Positions 42,500 through 51,803 of a stretch of 64,000 nucleotides of DNA are shown piece after piece. The stretch lies in the NCBI GenBank assembly GCA_900078775.1, contig LT549889.1, positions 2,170,001-2,234,000 of the forward strand, in the 5' to 3' direction. Made by a program: the position numbers and the translations under genes. The notes beneath the pieces were generated by a model. The model saw only the letters and a list, made by a program, of their open reading frames with translations. It was not told the origin of the DNA and did no database searches. This stretch comes from Mycolicibacterium aurum (lineage in GTDB: Bacteria > Actinomycetota > Actinomycetes > Mycobacteriales > Mycobacteriaceae). How positions within the stretch are numbered: position 1 is the first letter of the stretch; each line of letters opens with the position of its first letter.

Positions 42500-43524
42500 G
42501 GTTGTTCGGCGCACCTTCCGGTTTCCTGCTTGACCCACGGGAACACCGCGGTGCGGCCCTGTAGGTCACTCACCCGAATCTGAATGCCGCAGAGGTAGTA
42601 GTTGACGAAGCTGCCGTAGGCCCCGATCCTGGCCAGTTTCCGGTAGTTCTCCGGCGCCTTGACCAGCGCGGCGTCCAGTTCATCGTTGCCGCCGGCGAGA
42701 TTCGGGACCAGCCTGCTCAATTCGTCGACGGTCGCGGTCAGCGGCGGCCGTGCGTCGGTCATCAGATCTGCCAGCGAGGCGGCACCCGAGCTGAGCGCGT
42801 CGATCGCCGCCCCGATCGGCTCACGCTCGGCCGACAGTTCACGCACCAACTGCTGCAGGCGCTGCACCGTCGCCGCGAACTGGTCACCGTCCTCGGCCAG
42901 CGCGGCCATCGCGCCGTTCAGATTGTCGATCAGCCCGGTGACCACCCGTTCGTTGTCGGCGAGCGCGTTGGTGAACGAGGACGTCTTGGAGAACAGCGAT
43001 TCCACGGTCGGCCCCTGCCCCTGCACGACCTGGATCAGCGATGCGGACAGCGCGTTCACGTCCTCCGGGTTGAGCCCTTGGAGCACCGGTTTCAACCCAC
43101 CGAGCAGCACATCGAGATCCAGAGCGGGCGCGGTCCGGTCGATCGGTACCCGGCCGCCGGGGGGCATCGTGCGGGTCGACCCGGGTTGATCGACCAGCTC
43201 GAGGTAACGATCACCGACGAGGTTCAGATACCGCACGGCCACCCTGGTGCCCATGGTCAACGCCACCGAGGGCTCCGCGCCGAAATCCACCACGACGGTC
43301 TTGTCCGGCTGCAGCGCCACGTTGGTGACACTGCCCACCTTCAGCCCCGCCGCCCGGACCGAGTCGCCCACCTTAAGCCCCGATACGTCCCCGAACACCG
43401 CGGTATAACTGCGCGAGGCCCCGCCGCGATACTCGCCGAACACCATCAGCAGACCGGCCGTCAGCAACACCATGACGACCGCGAACACCCCGAACTTGGC
43501 GAACGTGCCCCGTATGCTCCTCAT
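42496..43524 (-). CDS. mceB: MceB, Mce-family lipid-transport subunit
   Basis: 342 residues. Membrane helix at residues 10-30, MCE domain (YTAVFGDVSGLKVGDSVRAAG, then AVRYLNLVGDRYLEL) and helical region; two C-terminal Cys (YLCGIQI, GRCAEQP) match typical MceB endings. Start 43524 overlaps the mceA stop by four bases. Confidence 0.94.
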   Translation of the reverse strand: MRSIRGTFAKFGVFAVVMVLLTAGLLMVFGEYRGGASRSYTAVFGDVSGLKVGDSVRAAGLKVGSVTNVALQPDKTVVVDFGAEPSVALTMGTRVAVRYLNLVGDRYLELVDQPGSTRTMPPGGRVPIDRTAPALDLDVLLGGLKPVLQGLNPEDVNALSASLIQVVQGQGPTVESLFSKTSSFTNALADNERVVTGLIDNLNGAMAALAEDGDQFAATVQRLQQLVRELSAEREPIGAAIDALSSGAASLADLMTDARPPLTATVDELSRLVPNLAGGNDELDAALVKAPENYRKLARIGAYGSFVNYYLCGIQIRVSDLQGRTAVFPWVKQETGRCAEQP

Positions 43525-44723
43525 CCCGGGTGCCCGATCTGCATGCTGTTTCGCGGCGGCCCGTCGATCGGGCCGAACAGCATTTGCTTGAGCCCGTCGG
43601 AATTGAGGACGATGCCCGAGTTGCCGTACTCATACGGGTTGGCGCCGGTATCGGCGATCAGGGCCGGTGGTCGCCGCTCGAATTGCACTGGCAGACCGTT
43701 GCATTGCGGACCGCCCGTGGCGGCGACCTTGGGCAGGTTCTGCGGGTAGCGGTAGCGTTCCACCCCCCAGGTGAACCCGGTGCTGACCTCGGCGCCGGGC
43801 AACCGAAGCGGCGGGGCCTTGACCAACTGGACGATGCCGCTGAGCAGACAGTGCAGCGCCGGGTGGTATTCGTTGAGCAGATCGGTGGTCGGGACGAGAA
43901 GCCGGGTGACATCGGTGAGCCCGGCACGGTTGCCCCCGAGCACCTCGTTGCCGGTGTCCGCCAGACCGATGGCGCTGACCAGCAGCCGGTCCAGGGCGGG
44001 TTCTTCGGCCACGATCGTGTCGCTCAGTCGCCGGGCATTGTCCATGGTGGCCATCAGCTCGGGTGTCACGTCGGCGAACGTGCCGATCACCGTCGGCGCG
44101 GTGGCCAGATCGCGCCGCAGATCGGGCAGGCTCGGCTGCAACGCGGACAGCAGGCTCTGGCTGTCGGTGATGGTCTGCCCGAGCTTCTCCCCGCGGCCGC
44201 CCAGCCCGGAAGCCAGCGCCGTCATCACCGTATTCAGTTTTTCCGGCGGAATGGCGGAGACCAGTTCGGTGAGCTGCTGGAAGACGGTGTTGATCTCCAC
44301 CGTGACACGGTCGGCCGGGATCACCTGACCCTGCCGCAGGGTGCCCGTGGCCGATCCGTCCGGAGGATTCAGTTGGATGTACTTGGCACCGAAAACCGTG
44401 GTGGCAGAGACGTCGACGGTCACGTTCTCGGGAATCATGGCCAGCGCGGACGGGTCCATGGTCAGCCCGATGACGGCCTTACCGTCGGAACGTTCCTCGA
44501 TCGAGGAGACCCGGCCCACCTCGACATCGCGCATCTTGACCTTGGCGTCCCGGTTCATCACCAGCCCGGCACGATCGGCGATCACGGTGACGGGGACGCC
44601 GTCGGCGAACAGCTCACCACGGAACAGCTGGATCGAAATGGCAATGATGCCAACAATTGTCGCGATCGTCAGCAGACCGACGACCGGCCGGGCGGCGCCG
44701 CCACCCCTGCCGCCGATCGCCAT
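43521..44723 (-). CDS. mceA: MceA, Mce-family lipid-transport subunit
   Basis: 400 residues from ATG 44723 (AGAGGAT upstream). Membrane helix at residues 13-33, MCE domain (VPVTVIADRAGLVMNRDAKV, TTVFGAKYIQLNPP) and helical region. In typical mycobacterial mce operons two yrbE permease genes sit directly before mceA; here the upstream neighbour is a CoA-transferase gene on the same strand, 95 bases away, and a weak operator-like site lies between. The permease must come from elsewhere, possibly the yrbE genes at the left edge. Confidence 0.94.
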   Translation of the reverse strand: MAIGGRGGGAARPVVGLLTIATIVGIIAISIQLFRGELFADGVPVTVIADRAGLVMNRDAKVKMRDVEVGRVSSIEERSDGKAVIGLTMDPSALAMIPENVTVDVSATTVFGAKYIQLNPPDGSATGTLRQGQVIPADRVTVEINTVFQQLTELVSAIPPEKLNTVMTALASGLGGRGEKLGQTITDSQSLLSALQPSLPDLRRDLATAPTVIGTFADVTPELMATMDNARRLSDTIVAEEPALDRLLVSAIGLADTGNEVLGGNRAGLTDVTRLLVPTTDLLNEYHPALHCLLSGIVQLVKAPPLRLPGAEVSTGFTWGVERYRYPQNLPKVAATGGPQCNGLPVQFERRPPALIADTGANPYEYGNSGIVLNSDGLKQMLFGPIDGPPRNSMQIGHPG

Positions 44724-44761
44724 CCGGTTGGATCCTCTCGTAAACCTGCTCTGCCGATATC

Positions 44762-44777
44762 GTAAATGCTTATTCTC
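44762..44777. promoter_or_regulatory. Degenerate operator-like site in front of mceA
   Basis: GTAAATGCTTATTCTC has a perfect right arm and two mismatches in the left. It is 39 bases upstream of mceA in the only non-coding stretch before the operon, suggesting a promoter here and co-regulation with the catabolic genes. Confidence 0.4.
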
Positions 44778-44817
44778 CGCACGGGACGCGAATACCGATC
44801 TCCGCACGAGCGTGCGA

Positions 44818-47187
44818 TCAACCATCCTGCAAGCGGTTGCCGATCACCCCGTCCGCGCGCAGCTCATCGAGTTCGGTATCGGACAGCCCGAGTGCGGACA
44901 ACACGTCCGCATTGTGCTGTCCCAGGGTCGGCGACGGGCTGCGGTGATGATGTCCGGGACCCGGTGTGATGCGAAATGGCCAGCCGGGGAATCGATGTCG
45001 TCCGGTGATCGGATGCTCCAGCTCCTCGTAGTAGCCACGGACCTCCAACTGATCGACCTCGTACATCCGATCGGCGGTCAGCAACCGTTCGGCGGGCACG
45101 CCGGCCCGGCTCAGCGCATCGACGGCGTCCTGGGCCTTCCGGCCCGAGGTCCAGCCGGTGATGAGTTCATCGAGCTCGTCGTGGTGCCGCAGGCGGGCCT
45201 CGACCGAGCCGAACCGGGGGTCGTCGTGGTGCCCCGGCCCCAGCAGCTCGGCGACCGCCGTCCAGTCGACGTCATCCCGGATCGACAGTGCCACCCAGTC
45301 GTCGGGGTCGGCACTCGGATAGACCCCCTGCGCGTACACCGGGTGCCGGTTGCCGATCCGCGCCCGGACCGCACCGGTGAGGGACCGCTCGATCACCGGT
45401 TCGGCGGTGACGGCGGCTCCCACCTCGATCTGGGCCACCTCGATCAGTTGGCCTTCGCCCGTACGATCCCGGTGATCGAGCGCGGCGAGCAAGGCCACCG
45501 TCGCGTGCACCCCCGCTATCGGATCCGCCGGTCCCTGCAGGTTGCAGGGTGGCCCGTCGGCGTATCCGGTCGCCGCCGACATGCCCGCCAGCTGCTCGAT
45601 GTTCAACGCCCACCCGACGTAGTCCCGCCAGGGACCCGCCAGCCCGAAGCCGGGCATGCGGACCATGATCACGCCCGGATTGATCTGCACCAGCGCGTCG
45701 TAGTCGAGGCCGAATTGTTCGACGACCCGCGGTGAGAAGTTCTCCACCACCACATCCGCTTCGGCGGCCAGTTGCAGGGCCAGCTCGCGTCCCCGGGCGC
45801 TGGACAGGTCCAAGGTGATGTCACGCTTGTTGAGATTCGTTCCCTGCCAGAGTGGTCCACGCTCGTACCAGTCGTCACCGTCGCGCAGCAGCGAGCCGGA
45901 ATAGCGGTGGCCGTCCGGGCGCTGGATCGACTCCACCTTGATGACGTCGGCACCGAAGGCACCCAGATAGCAGGTCAGATACGCGCCGGCCCAGAACGTA
46001 CTGAGGTCGAACACCTTCAGACCGGCGAACGGCGCGGCCGGGTCACCGGTCTGCGCCGCACCGGCCGCCGGCGGGCGACTCCCCCAGTCCAGCGTGCGGT
46101 TCTCCCCCGGTGCCGGCGCGGCCGGCGGAACCCCGACCGGGGTGGCGCTCAGCCGGAACGGCGCACCGGGACGGGTGAACCGGCGCTCTTCCGGCCCCGC
46201 CTGGATGAAGAATCCGCGCTCGGCGTACTGGGGACAGTTCAGGATGGTGTCACCGTCGGTGACGGGCGCGGCCGGGATACGCATCGCCTGGCTGAGTTCG
46301 ACGAGGTCCCCGACGGTCATCGAGTCCAGCCAGGGCTGCGCCTTGGCGAAGAACTCGTCGCGTTCGGGCCCGCCCAGCATGATCGCGATCTGGTGCTCAC
46401 CGAATTCCGGCAGGCCCACCATCGCGCAGACGTCGAGCCAGTGCTGACCGGTCAGGCAGTTGATCCCGATCCATCCGTCGGCGGCCCGCACGATCCCGAG
46501 CATCGGACCGGCCTTCACATTGGTCGGCAACCCCATGCTCTTGAGCCGCTCGGCCAGCAACATCGGATAGGGCAGGGTGGACAGCAACGCCTCGAACATG
46601 GACACGTCGACCTCGACGGCCCTGCCCGTCCCCGCCGCGATCCGCAGCGCGGTCAGTGCCGCCATCGCGGCGTAACCGCCGCCGATGAACTCCGGGATAC
46701 GGGCGCCCGCCTGCACCGGCGGCCGGTCCATATCCCGCACGCTGACCCACCCGGCCGCCGCCTGTAGCGTCAGCGGTGTGGTCTGGCGGTCCCGCAGCGG
46801 TCCGTGCTGCCCGAAATCGGAGATCCGCAGCGTCACCAATCGGGGGTTGAGGCGCCGCAGGGTTTCGGCATCCAGACCCCAGCCCTCGAGCACGCCGGGC
46901 GCCAGGTTCTCCACCAGCAGGTCGGCACCGGCGATCACATCGTGCAACCGCGCGATCTGCTCGGGATCATCGAAGTCCACCGTGTGCCCGATCTTGCCCG
47001 CGTTGACGTACTCGAAGAGTCCGCTGTGCCCGCCGGCGACCGACGGCCCCCAGCGGCGCAGCGGGTCCCCGGCGGGTGACTCGATCTTGCACACCTGCGC
47101 GCCCAGGTCGACGAGAAGTTTGGTGCAGTAGGGCGCCGAGATCTCACTCCCGAGTTCGACGACGCGCAGGCCGGCCAGCGCGCTCAT
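44818..47187 (-). CDS. Double-domain class III CoA-transferase (fusion of two CaiB/BaiF units)
   Basis: 789 residues made of two complete family III units, roughly 1-370 and 387-789; single proteins are about 400. The second unit has the catalytic Asp in GPADPIAGVHATVALLAALD. The first unit has Glu166 there (RIPEFIGGGYAAMAALTAL), so it may be inactive or altered. Class III enzymes move CoA between carboxylic acids, or act as racemases. ATG 47187 overlaps the aldehyde dehydrogenase stop (ATGA). It would activate an acid at low energy cost after aldehyde oxidation. Confidence 0.92.
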   Translation of the reverse strand: MSALAGLRVVELGSEISAPYCTKLLVDLGAQVCKIESPAGDPLRRWGPSVAGGHSGLFEYVNAGKIGHTVDFDDPEQIARLHDVIAGADLLVENLAPGVLEGWGLDAETLRRLNPRLVTLRISDFGQHGPLRDRQTTPLTLQAAAGWVSVRDMDRPPVQAGARIPEFIGGGYAAMAALTALRIAAGTGRAVEVDVSMFEALLSTLPYPMLLAERLKSMGLPTNVKAGPMLGIVRAADGWIGINCLTGQHWLDVCAMVGLPEFGEHQIAIMLGGPERDEFFAKAQPWLDSMTVGDLVELSQAMRIPAAPVTDGDTILNCPQYAERGFFIQAGPEERRFTRPGAPFRLSATPVGVPPAAPAPGENRTLDWGSRPPAAGAAQTGDPAAPFAGLKVFDLSTFWAGAYLTCYLGAFGADVIKVESIQRPDGHRYSGSLLRDGDDWYERGPLWQGTNLNKRDITLDLSSARGRELALQLAAEADVVVENFSPRVVEQFGLDYDALVQINPGVIMVRMPGFGLAGPWRDYVGWALNIEQLAGMSAATGYADGPPCNLQGPADPIAGVHATVALLAALDHRDRTGEGQLIEVAQIEVGAAVTAEPVIERSLTGAVRARIGNRHPVYAQGVYPSADPDDWVALSIRDDVDWTAVAELLGPGHHDDPRFGSVEARLRHHDELDELITGWTSGRKAQDAVDALSRAGVPAERLLTADRMYEVDQLEVRGYYEELEHPITGRHRFPGWPFRITPGPGHHHRSPSPTLGQHNADVLSALGLSDTELDELRADGVIGNRLQDG

Positions 47188-48647
47188 CCGACCGGCACCG
47201 CAATCACCTTGGGCTCCATATGTGCTCGCAACCCCATGACGCCACCCTCGCGCCCGATACCGCTCTGCCCGAACCCGCCGAACGGGGCGGCGCCCGCGAT
47301 GGTCCCGTTGATCGACACCTGGCCGGTGCGGATACGGCGGGCCACCGCCACCGCACGATCCACGTCACCGGCCCAGATGGCGCCGCCGAGACCGTAGGCC
47401 GAATCGTTGGCGATCGCCACCGCATCGTCGACGTCGCGGTAGCTCAGCACCGTCAGCACCGGACCGAACACCTCCTCCTGGGCGATATAGGAATCCCGGC
47501 TCGCGCCGGTGAGGATGGTCGGCTCGAAGAAGTAGCCCGTGTCCAGATCCTTGGGCCGCCTGCCCCCGGCCACGACCGTCGCACCGTCGCGTTCGGCGCG
47601 GGAGACGAAACCCTCGACACGTTCGAGGTGTTCCCGGCTGATCAGTGGGCCCATCGTCACCGACGGATCGGCGGGATCACCGACCACGACCGCGCGGGCC
47701 AGCTCGGCGAGCCGGGTCACGACATCGTCGTGCATCGACTCCGGGACAACCAGCCGGCTGGTGAGGATGCAGGCCTGCCCGGCGTGCATGGTGAGACTTT
47801 CGAACAGGATCCGGTCCAGCAGTTCGTCGGTGACCTCGACGTCGTCGAGCAGGACGCAGGCCGACTTTCCGCCGCATTCCAACAGGATTCGTTTCATCGT
47901 CGTCGCCGCATCGGCCATCACCTCGCGCCCGACTGACGAGCTGCCGGTGAAGCTGACCATGTCGATACGCGGGTCCAGGGTGAGGGCCCGGCTGGCATCG
48001 ATGCCCGACGGCGTGACGACGTTGACCACGCCGGCCGGGATTTCGGTCTCCTCGTCGATCAGCCGGGCCAGCGCCAGGCCGGCCAGCGGGGTCAGCGGGG
48101 ATGGCTTGAGCACCACGGTGTTTCCGGCCGCCAGTGCGGTGCCCAGTTTCATCACGTTGAGGGTGTGCGGGAAATTCCACGGGGTGAGCATCGAGACCAC
48201 CCCGAGCGGTTCGTAGCGCAGCAGCGTGGTGCCCGCGGCCGCCCAGGGTTCGATGGGCGACTCGACCGGTTCCAGTGCGAGGTCGGCGGCATGTCCGGCC
48301 ATGATGGCCGGACCTTCGACGTGGATGATGCGCTCGTTTGCCGAGCAGCCCCATTCCGCCTGGGCGAGTGCATAGATGTCATCCCCGCGCGCCAGTAGGG
48401 CATCACTGAGTTGGCGCAGGCAATCGGCCCGGGTCTGCGGCTCCAGACCGCTCCAGCGTCCCGAGTCGAACGCCTCTCTGGCCGCACCGATCGCGGCGCC
48501 CACCTGCTCGACGCTCGCATCCGGTGCCCGAGCGATCAGCTGCTCGGTCGCCGGGTTCATCACGTCGTACCGGCCGGCGTCCGGATCCACCCACTTCCCG
48601 CCGATGTAGTGCCCGTACTCGGATACCAGTGGACGTGTGTCGGCCAT
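47184..48647 (-). CDS. Aldehyde dehydrogenase (NAD(P)+-dependent)
   Basis: 487 residues. VVSMLTPWNFPHTLNVMKLG and VLKPSPLTPLAGL form the substrate and cofactor loops, SFTGSSSVGREV the Rossmann loop, LLECGGKSA the catalytic Glu and HAGQACILTSRL the catalytic Cys. ATG 48647 with GGGTGA upstream is preferred over ATG 48671. Oxidises an aldehyde to the acid that the overlapping CoA-transferase could then activate. Divergent from the P450 operon by 219 bases. Confidence 0.94.
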   Translation of the reverse strand: MADTRPLVSEYGHYIGGKWVDPDAGRYDVMNPATEQLIARAPDASVEQVGAAIGAAREAFDSGRWSGLEPQTRADCLRQLSDALLARGDDIYALAQAEWGCSANERIIHVEGPAIMAGHAADLALEPVESPIEPWAAAGTTLLRYEPLGVVSMLTPWNFPHTLNVMKLGTALAAGNTVVLKPSPLTPLAGLALARLIDEETEIPAGVVNVVTPSGIDASRALTLDPRIDMVSFTGSSSVGREVMADAATTMKRILLECGGKSACVLLDDVEVTDELLDRILFESLTMHAGQACILTSRLVVPESMHDDVVTRLAELARAVVVGDPADPSVTMGPLISREHLERVEGFVSRAERDGATVVAGGRRPKDLDTGYFFEPTILTGASRDSYIAQEEVFGPVLTVLSYRDVDDAVAIANDSAYGLGGAIWAGDVDRAVAVARRIRTGQVSINGTIAGAAPFGGFGQSGIGREGGVMGLRAHMEPKVIAVPVG

Positions 48648-48866
48648 CAGGTCACCCAACCCCTTCGTCATCCGGACGGCATAGACGCTTCCGGACATTC
48701 CGTTTGCCTGTGTACACCACCGTGCCGGGTGCGTCAACGGCCGAAACGCCCATGTGAACGCGGAAAACGTTGATTGACTTAGGTCAGCCCGGTCGGGTAG
48801 ACACATGCATGACCGGACACTTTTCGCATATTTGTCGGATTGGTGCCCCATCGAGAAAGGTCTGCT
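48648..48866. promoter_or_regulatory. Divergent promoter region without the common operator
   Basis: The longest non-coding gap in the window. A TTGACT (48774-48779) and TAGACA (48798-48803) are 18 bases apart and could be a sigma-70-type promoter for the P450 operon; TGACTTAGGTCA (48775-48786), with 4-base inverted arms, overlaps the -35. No GAGAA-N6-TTCTC site is present, so this operon may answer to another regulator such as the TetR at 54977. Confidence 0.4.
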
Positions 48867-50060
48867 GTGCCCGTGACCACCTACCCCCTGCACTCGCCGG
48901 ACTTCTATGCCGGCGACCCGTATCCCGCGTACCGCGAGCTGCGCGCCACCACGCCGGTGGTGTGGAACGACGTGACCGACTTCTGGGCCTTGTTGAAGTA
49001 CGAGGACGTGCGGTTCGTCTCGGGCAATCCCGGGCTGTTCACCTCGACCAAGGGCATCACCATCCCCGATCCCTCTCAGCCGGAACCGGTGCAGGAGGGA
49101 AACCTCATCTTCACCGACCCGCCCCGGCACCGGCAGCTGCGCAAACTGATCAACGCCGGGTTCACCCGCCGGCAGGTGACGTTGCTGGAACCCAAGGTGC
49201 GCGAGATCGTCAAAGCCATCGTGGACGAGATCGACGCCGGCCGCGAGTACGAGTTCGCCGAGGAGATCGCCGCCCCGCTACCCACCCGGATGATCGCCGA
49301 GATGCTCGGCGCCCCGCCCGAGGACTGGGAACGGTTCCGCACCTGGTCGGATGCGGCGGTGGGCACCGCCGACCCCGATATCGAGATGGACCACCTCGAG
49401 GCGCTCGGTGAGCTCTACAACTACTTCACCGAGTTGATCACCCTCCGGCGCACCGGATCCGTCGGCGACCAGGACGACCTGTTGACCATCCTGGCCAACG
49501 CGGAGGTCGACGGTGAGCGGCTCACCGACGAGGACCTGCTCAACTTCTCGTTCCTGCTGCTGGTGGCCGGCAACGAGACCACCCGCAATCTGATCGCGCT
49601 CGGCACCCAGACGCTGATCGAACACCCCGAGCAGTTCGCCCTGCTGCGGTCGGACCCATCGCTGCTGCCCGACGCCGTGGAGGAGATGCTGCGCTACACC
49701 AGCCCGGTGACCCACATGGCGCGCCGCGCCACCCAGGACGTCGAGATCCGCGGCCGGCAGATCAAGGCCGGCGACACCGTGGTGATGCTCTACGGTTCGG
49801 CGAACCGGGACGAGGAGATCTTCGGCGCCAACAGCGAGTCGTTCGACATCACCCGCCGCCCGAACCCGCACATCGCCTTCGGCGCCGGCGAACACGCCTG
49901 CCTGGGTGCGCAATTGGCGCGTCTGGAGGCCCGGGTGATGTTCGAGGTGCTGCTCGGCACCTATCCGACGATCGAACTGACCGGGGATGTGACGCGGTTG
50001 CGCGCCACCATGGTGCCCGGTGTCAAGAAGATGCCGGTACGACTGGGAGCGGGAGCCTGA
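48867..50060 (+). CDS. Cytochrome P450
   Basis: 397 residues. The I-helix reads LLLVAGNETTRNLI, the same core as CYP125/CYP142-type sterol oxidases; EEMLRY is the ExxR motif and FGAGEHACLGAQ the heme loop with ligand Cys345. GTG 48867 has AGAAAGG six bases upstream. It heads an operon matching the igr locus, where CYP125 oxidises the terminal side-chain carbon of cholesterol. Similarity to the CYP125 group is by motif and position; the exact CYP family is not assigned. No ferredoxin gene is adjacent. Confidence 0.94.
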   Translation: MPVTTYPLHSPDFYAGDPYPAYRELRATTPVVWNDVTDFWALLKYEDVRFVSGNPGLFTSTKGITIPDPSQPEPVQEGNLIFTDPPRHRQLRKLINAGFTRRQVTLLEPKVREIVKAIVDEIDAGREYEFAEEIAAPLPTRMIAEMLGAPPEDWERFRTWSDAAVGTADPDIEMDHLEALGELYNYFTELITLRRTGSVGDQDDLLTILANAEVDGERLTDEDLLNFSFLLLVAGNETTRNLIALGTQTLIEHPEQFALLRSDPSLLPDAVEEMLRYTSPVTHMARRATQDVEIRGRQIKAGDTVVMLYGSANRDEEIFGANSESFDITRRPNPHIAFGAGEHACLGAQLARLEARVMFEVLLGTYPTIELTGDVTRLRATMVPGVKKMPVRLGAGA

Positions 50061-51241
50061 TGGACTTCGACTACACACCCGACCAGGAGAGGTTGCGCGA
50101 GGACTATCGCGCACGCCTGGAGGCCGTGATGACCCCGGAACGCCGCGCCGCGGTGGCCGGGCTCATGGAGGGCGGCGCGGCGGTGGCGGATTGCCGGCGG
50201 GCCCTCGGCGAGGCCGGCCTGCTCGGGGTGGCCTGGCCGACCGAGTTCGGCGGCCACGGCCTGACCGCGCTGGAGCAGTACATCTTCAACGAGGAGGCCC
50301 GCCGGGTCAACGCGCCGTTGCCGATGATCACGCTGAACACCGTCGGCCCCACGCTGATCCAGTTCGGTACCGAAGAGCAGAAGAACACCTTCCTGCCCGC
50401 CATCCTCAAGGGCACCGTGGATTTCGCGATCGGGTATTCCGAGCCCGGTGCCGGCAGTGACCTCGCGTCGCTGCGGACGTCCGCGGTGCGCGACGGTGAC
50501 GATTACGTCATCAACGGGTCCAAGATGTTCACCAGCGGTGCGGAATTCGCCGATTACGTCTGGCTGGCGGCGCGCACGGACCCGAATGCCAAGAAACACA
50601 AGGGCATCACCTTGTTCATCGTGCCCACGGACTCGCCGGGGTTCTCCTGGAAGCCGCTGAACACGATGCCGGGCGTGCAGACGTACTACACGTTCTACGA
50701 CGACGTACGGGTGCCTGCGAGTTCGATCGTGTTGGGCGAGAACGAGGGCTGGAAGCTGGTCACCAACCAGCTGAATCTGGAGCGCGCGGCCCTGGGCAAC
50801 CTCGGGGCGCTCGAGCCGTTGTTCGAGAAGACACTGGCGTGGGCGCGCGAGACCCCACTGGACGACGGACGGGTCATCGACCAGCCCTGGGTACAGCAGG
50901 CGCTGGCCCGGGTAGAGGCTCAGGTCGCCGCCTACCGGCTGATGAACCTGCGGGTGAACACCACCTTGAGTTCGGGCGCGGTCGGCATGGGTGAGGCCTC
51001 GGCGGCAAAGGTTTTCGGCACCGAACTGACCCAGCAGGTGGCCCGTGAACTGCTCGACGTGGTCGGCCAGCCAGGCATCCGCAAGGGCGACGCCGCTCCG
51101 TTGCAAGGTGAGCTCGAAACCGCCTACCGGCTCGCGGTGATCAACACGTTCGGCGGCGGCGCCAACGAATTGCAGCGCGACATCATCGCCATGGCAGGGC
51201 TCGGCATGCCGCGGGCCCCCCGCGACATGCGGGCCTCCTGA
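50060..51241 (+). CDS. Acyl-CoA dehydrogenase, FadE29/ChsE2-like subunit
   Basis: 393 residues. GYSEPGAGSDLASLRTSAV is the first family signature, INGSKMFTSGAEFADY the middle loop and FGGGANELQRDIIAMAGLGM the C-terminal FAD block. ATG 50060 overlaps the P450 stop (TGATG). In the igr locus a FadE29 homologue forms an alpha2beta2 enzyme with FadE28 that desaturates a three-carbon steroid side chain; the FadE28-like partner here is at 52237, three genes on. Confidence 0.93.
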   Translation: MDFDYTPDQERLREDYRARLEAVMTPERRAAVAGLMEGGAAVADCRRALGEAGLLGVAWPTEFGGHGLTALEQYIFNEEARRVNAPLPMITLNTVGPTLIQFGTEEQKNTFLPAILKGTVDFAIGYSEPGAGSDLASLRTSAVRDGDDYVINGSKMFTSGAEFADYVWLAARTDPNAKKHKGITLFIVPTDSPGFSWKPLNTMPGVQTYYTFYDDVRVPASSIVLGENEGWKLVTNQLNLERAALGNLGALEPLFEKTLAWARETPLDDGRVIDQPWVQQALARVEAQVAAYRLMNLRVNTTLSSGAVGMGEASAAKVFGTELTQQVARELLDVVGQPGIRKGDAAPLQGELETAYRLAVINTFGGGANELQRDIIAMAGLGMPRAPRDMRAS

Positions 51242-51256
51242 GGAAAGGATCACGAC

Positions 51257-51802
51257 GTGACAGACACCGCGACCGATCTCCGGCAACGGCTGGACGCGCT
51301 CATCGGCCAACCCATCAGTTCCGATCAGCCGGTCAAGGCCCCGGATCCGGTGAACGCAGCGATGATTCGGCACTGGGCGCATGCGCTCAGCGATTTCAAT
51401 CCGGCCTACCTCGACGCCGAGTTCGCCGAGAACTCCCGCTACGGGGGGCTCGTCTCACCGCCGGTGATGCTGCAGTCCTGGACGATGGCCCCGCCGAAGC
51501 TGGAAGGCATCCACGAGCGCGGCGGGGTGCCCGTCGAACTCGGCGAGAACCCGCTGCAGTTCCTCGCCGATGCCGGTTACACCGGGATCGTCGCCACCAA
51601 CTCGGAATTCGAGATCGAGCGTTATCCGCGGGTGGGTGAGGAGCTGACCGCCGACACCGTGTTCGAGACCATCTCGGACGAGAAGAAGACGGGTATGGGA
51701 ATCGGCTTCTTCGTCACCTGGGTGACCACCTACCGCAATCAGGACGGTGAGCTGATCGGCCGTCAGCGGTTCCGCACCCTGCGGTTCAAGAAGGGCAGCT
51801 GA
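51257..51802 (+). CDS. MaoC-like subunit corresponding to the N-terminal half of ChsH2
   Basis: 181 residues, one hotdog domain. In SDFNPAYLDAEFA the Asp46 of the hydratase motif is kept but the His position is Tyr51, so it is probably non-catalytic, as is the ChsH2 hotdog. In M. tuberculosis ChsH2 is a single protein of about 311 residues, MaoC-like plus DUF35; here the two parts are separate genes (51257 and 51804). GTG 51257 has GAGGAAAGG upstream. Expected to pair with the ChsH1-like protein at 53343. Confidence 0.9.
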   Translation: MTDTATDLRQRLDALIGQPISSDQPVKAPDPVNAAMIRHWAHALSDFNPAYLDAEFAENSRYGGLVSPPVMLQSWTMAPPKLEGIHERGGVPVELGENPLQFLADAGYTGIVATNSEFEIERYPRVGEELTADTVFETISDEKKTGMGIGFFVTWVTTYRNQDGELIGRQRFRTLRFKKGS

Positions 51803-51803
51803 T

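Noticed and set aside
48767-48772. AACGTT as a KstR-type site before the P450
   Set aside because: The KstR core needs two bases between AAC and GTT; here there are none, and flanking symmetry is poor.
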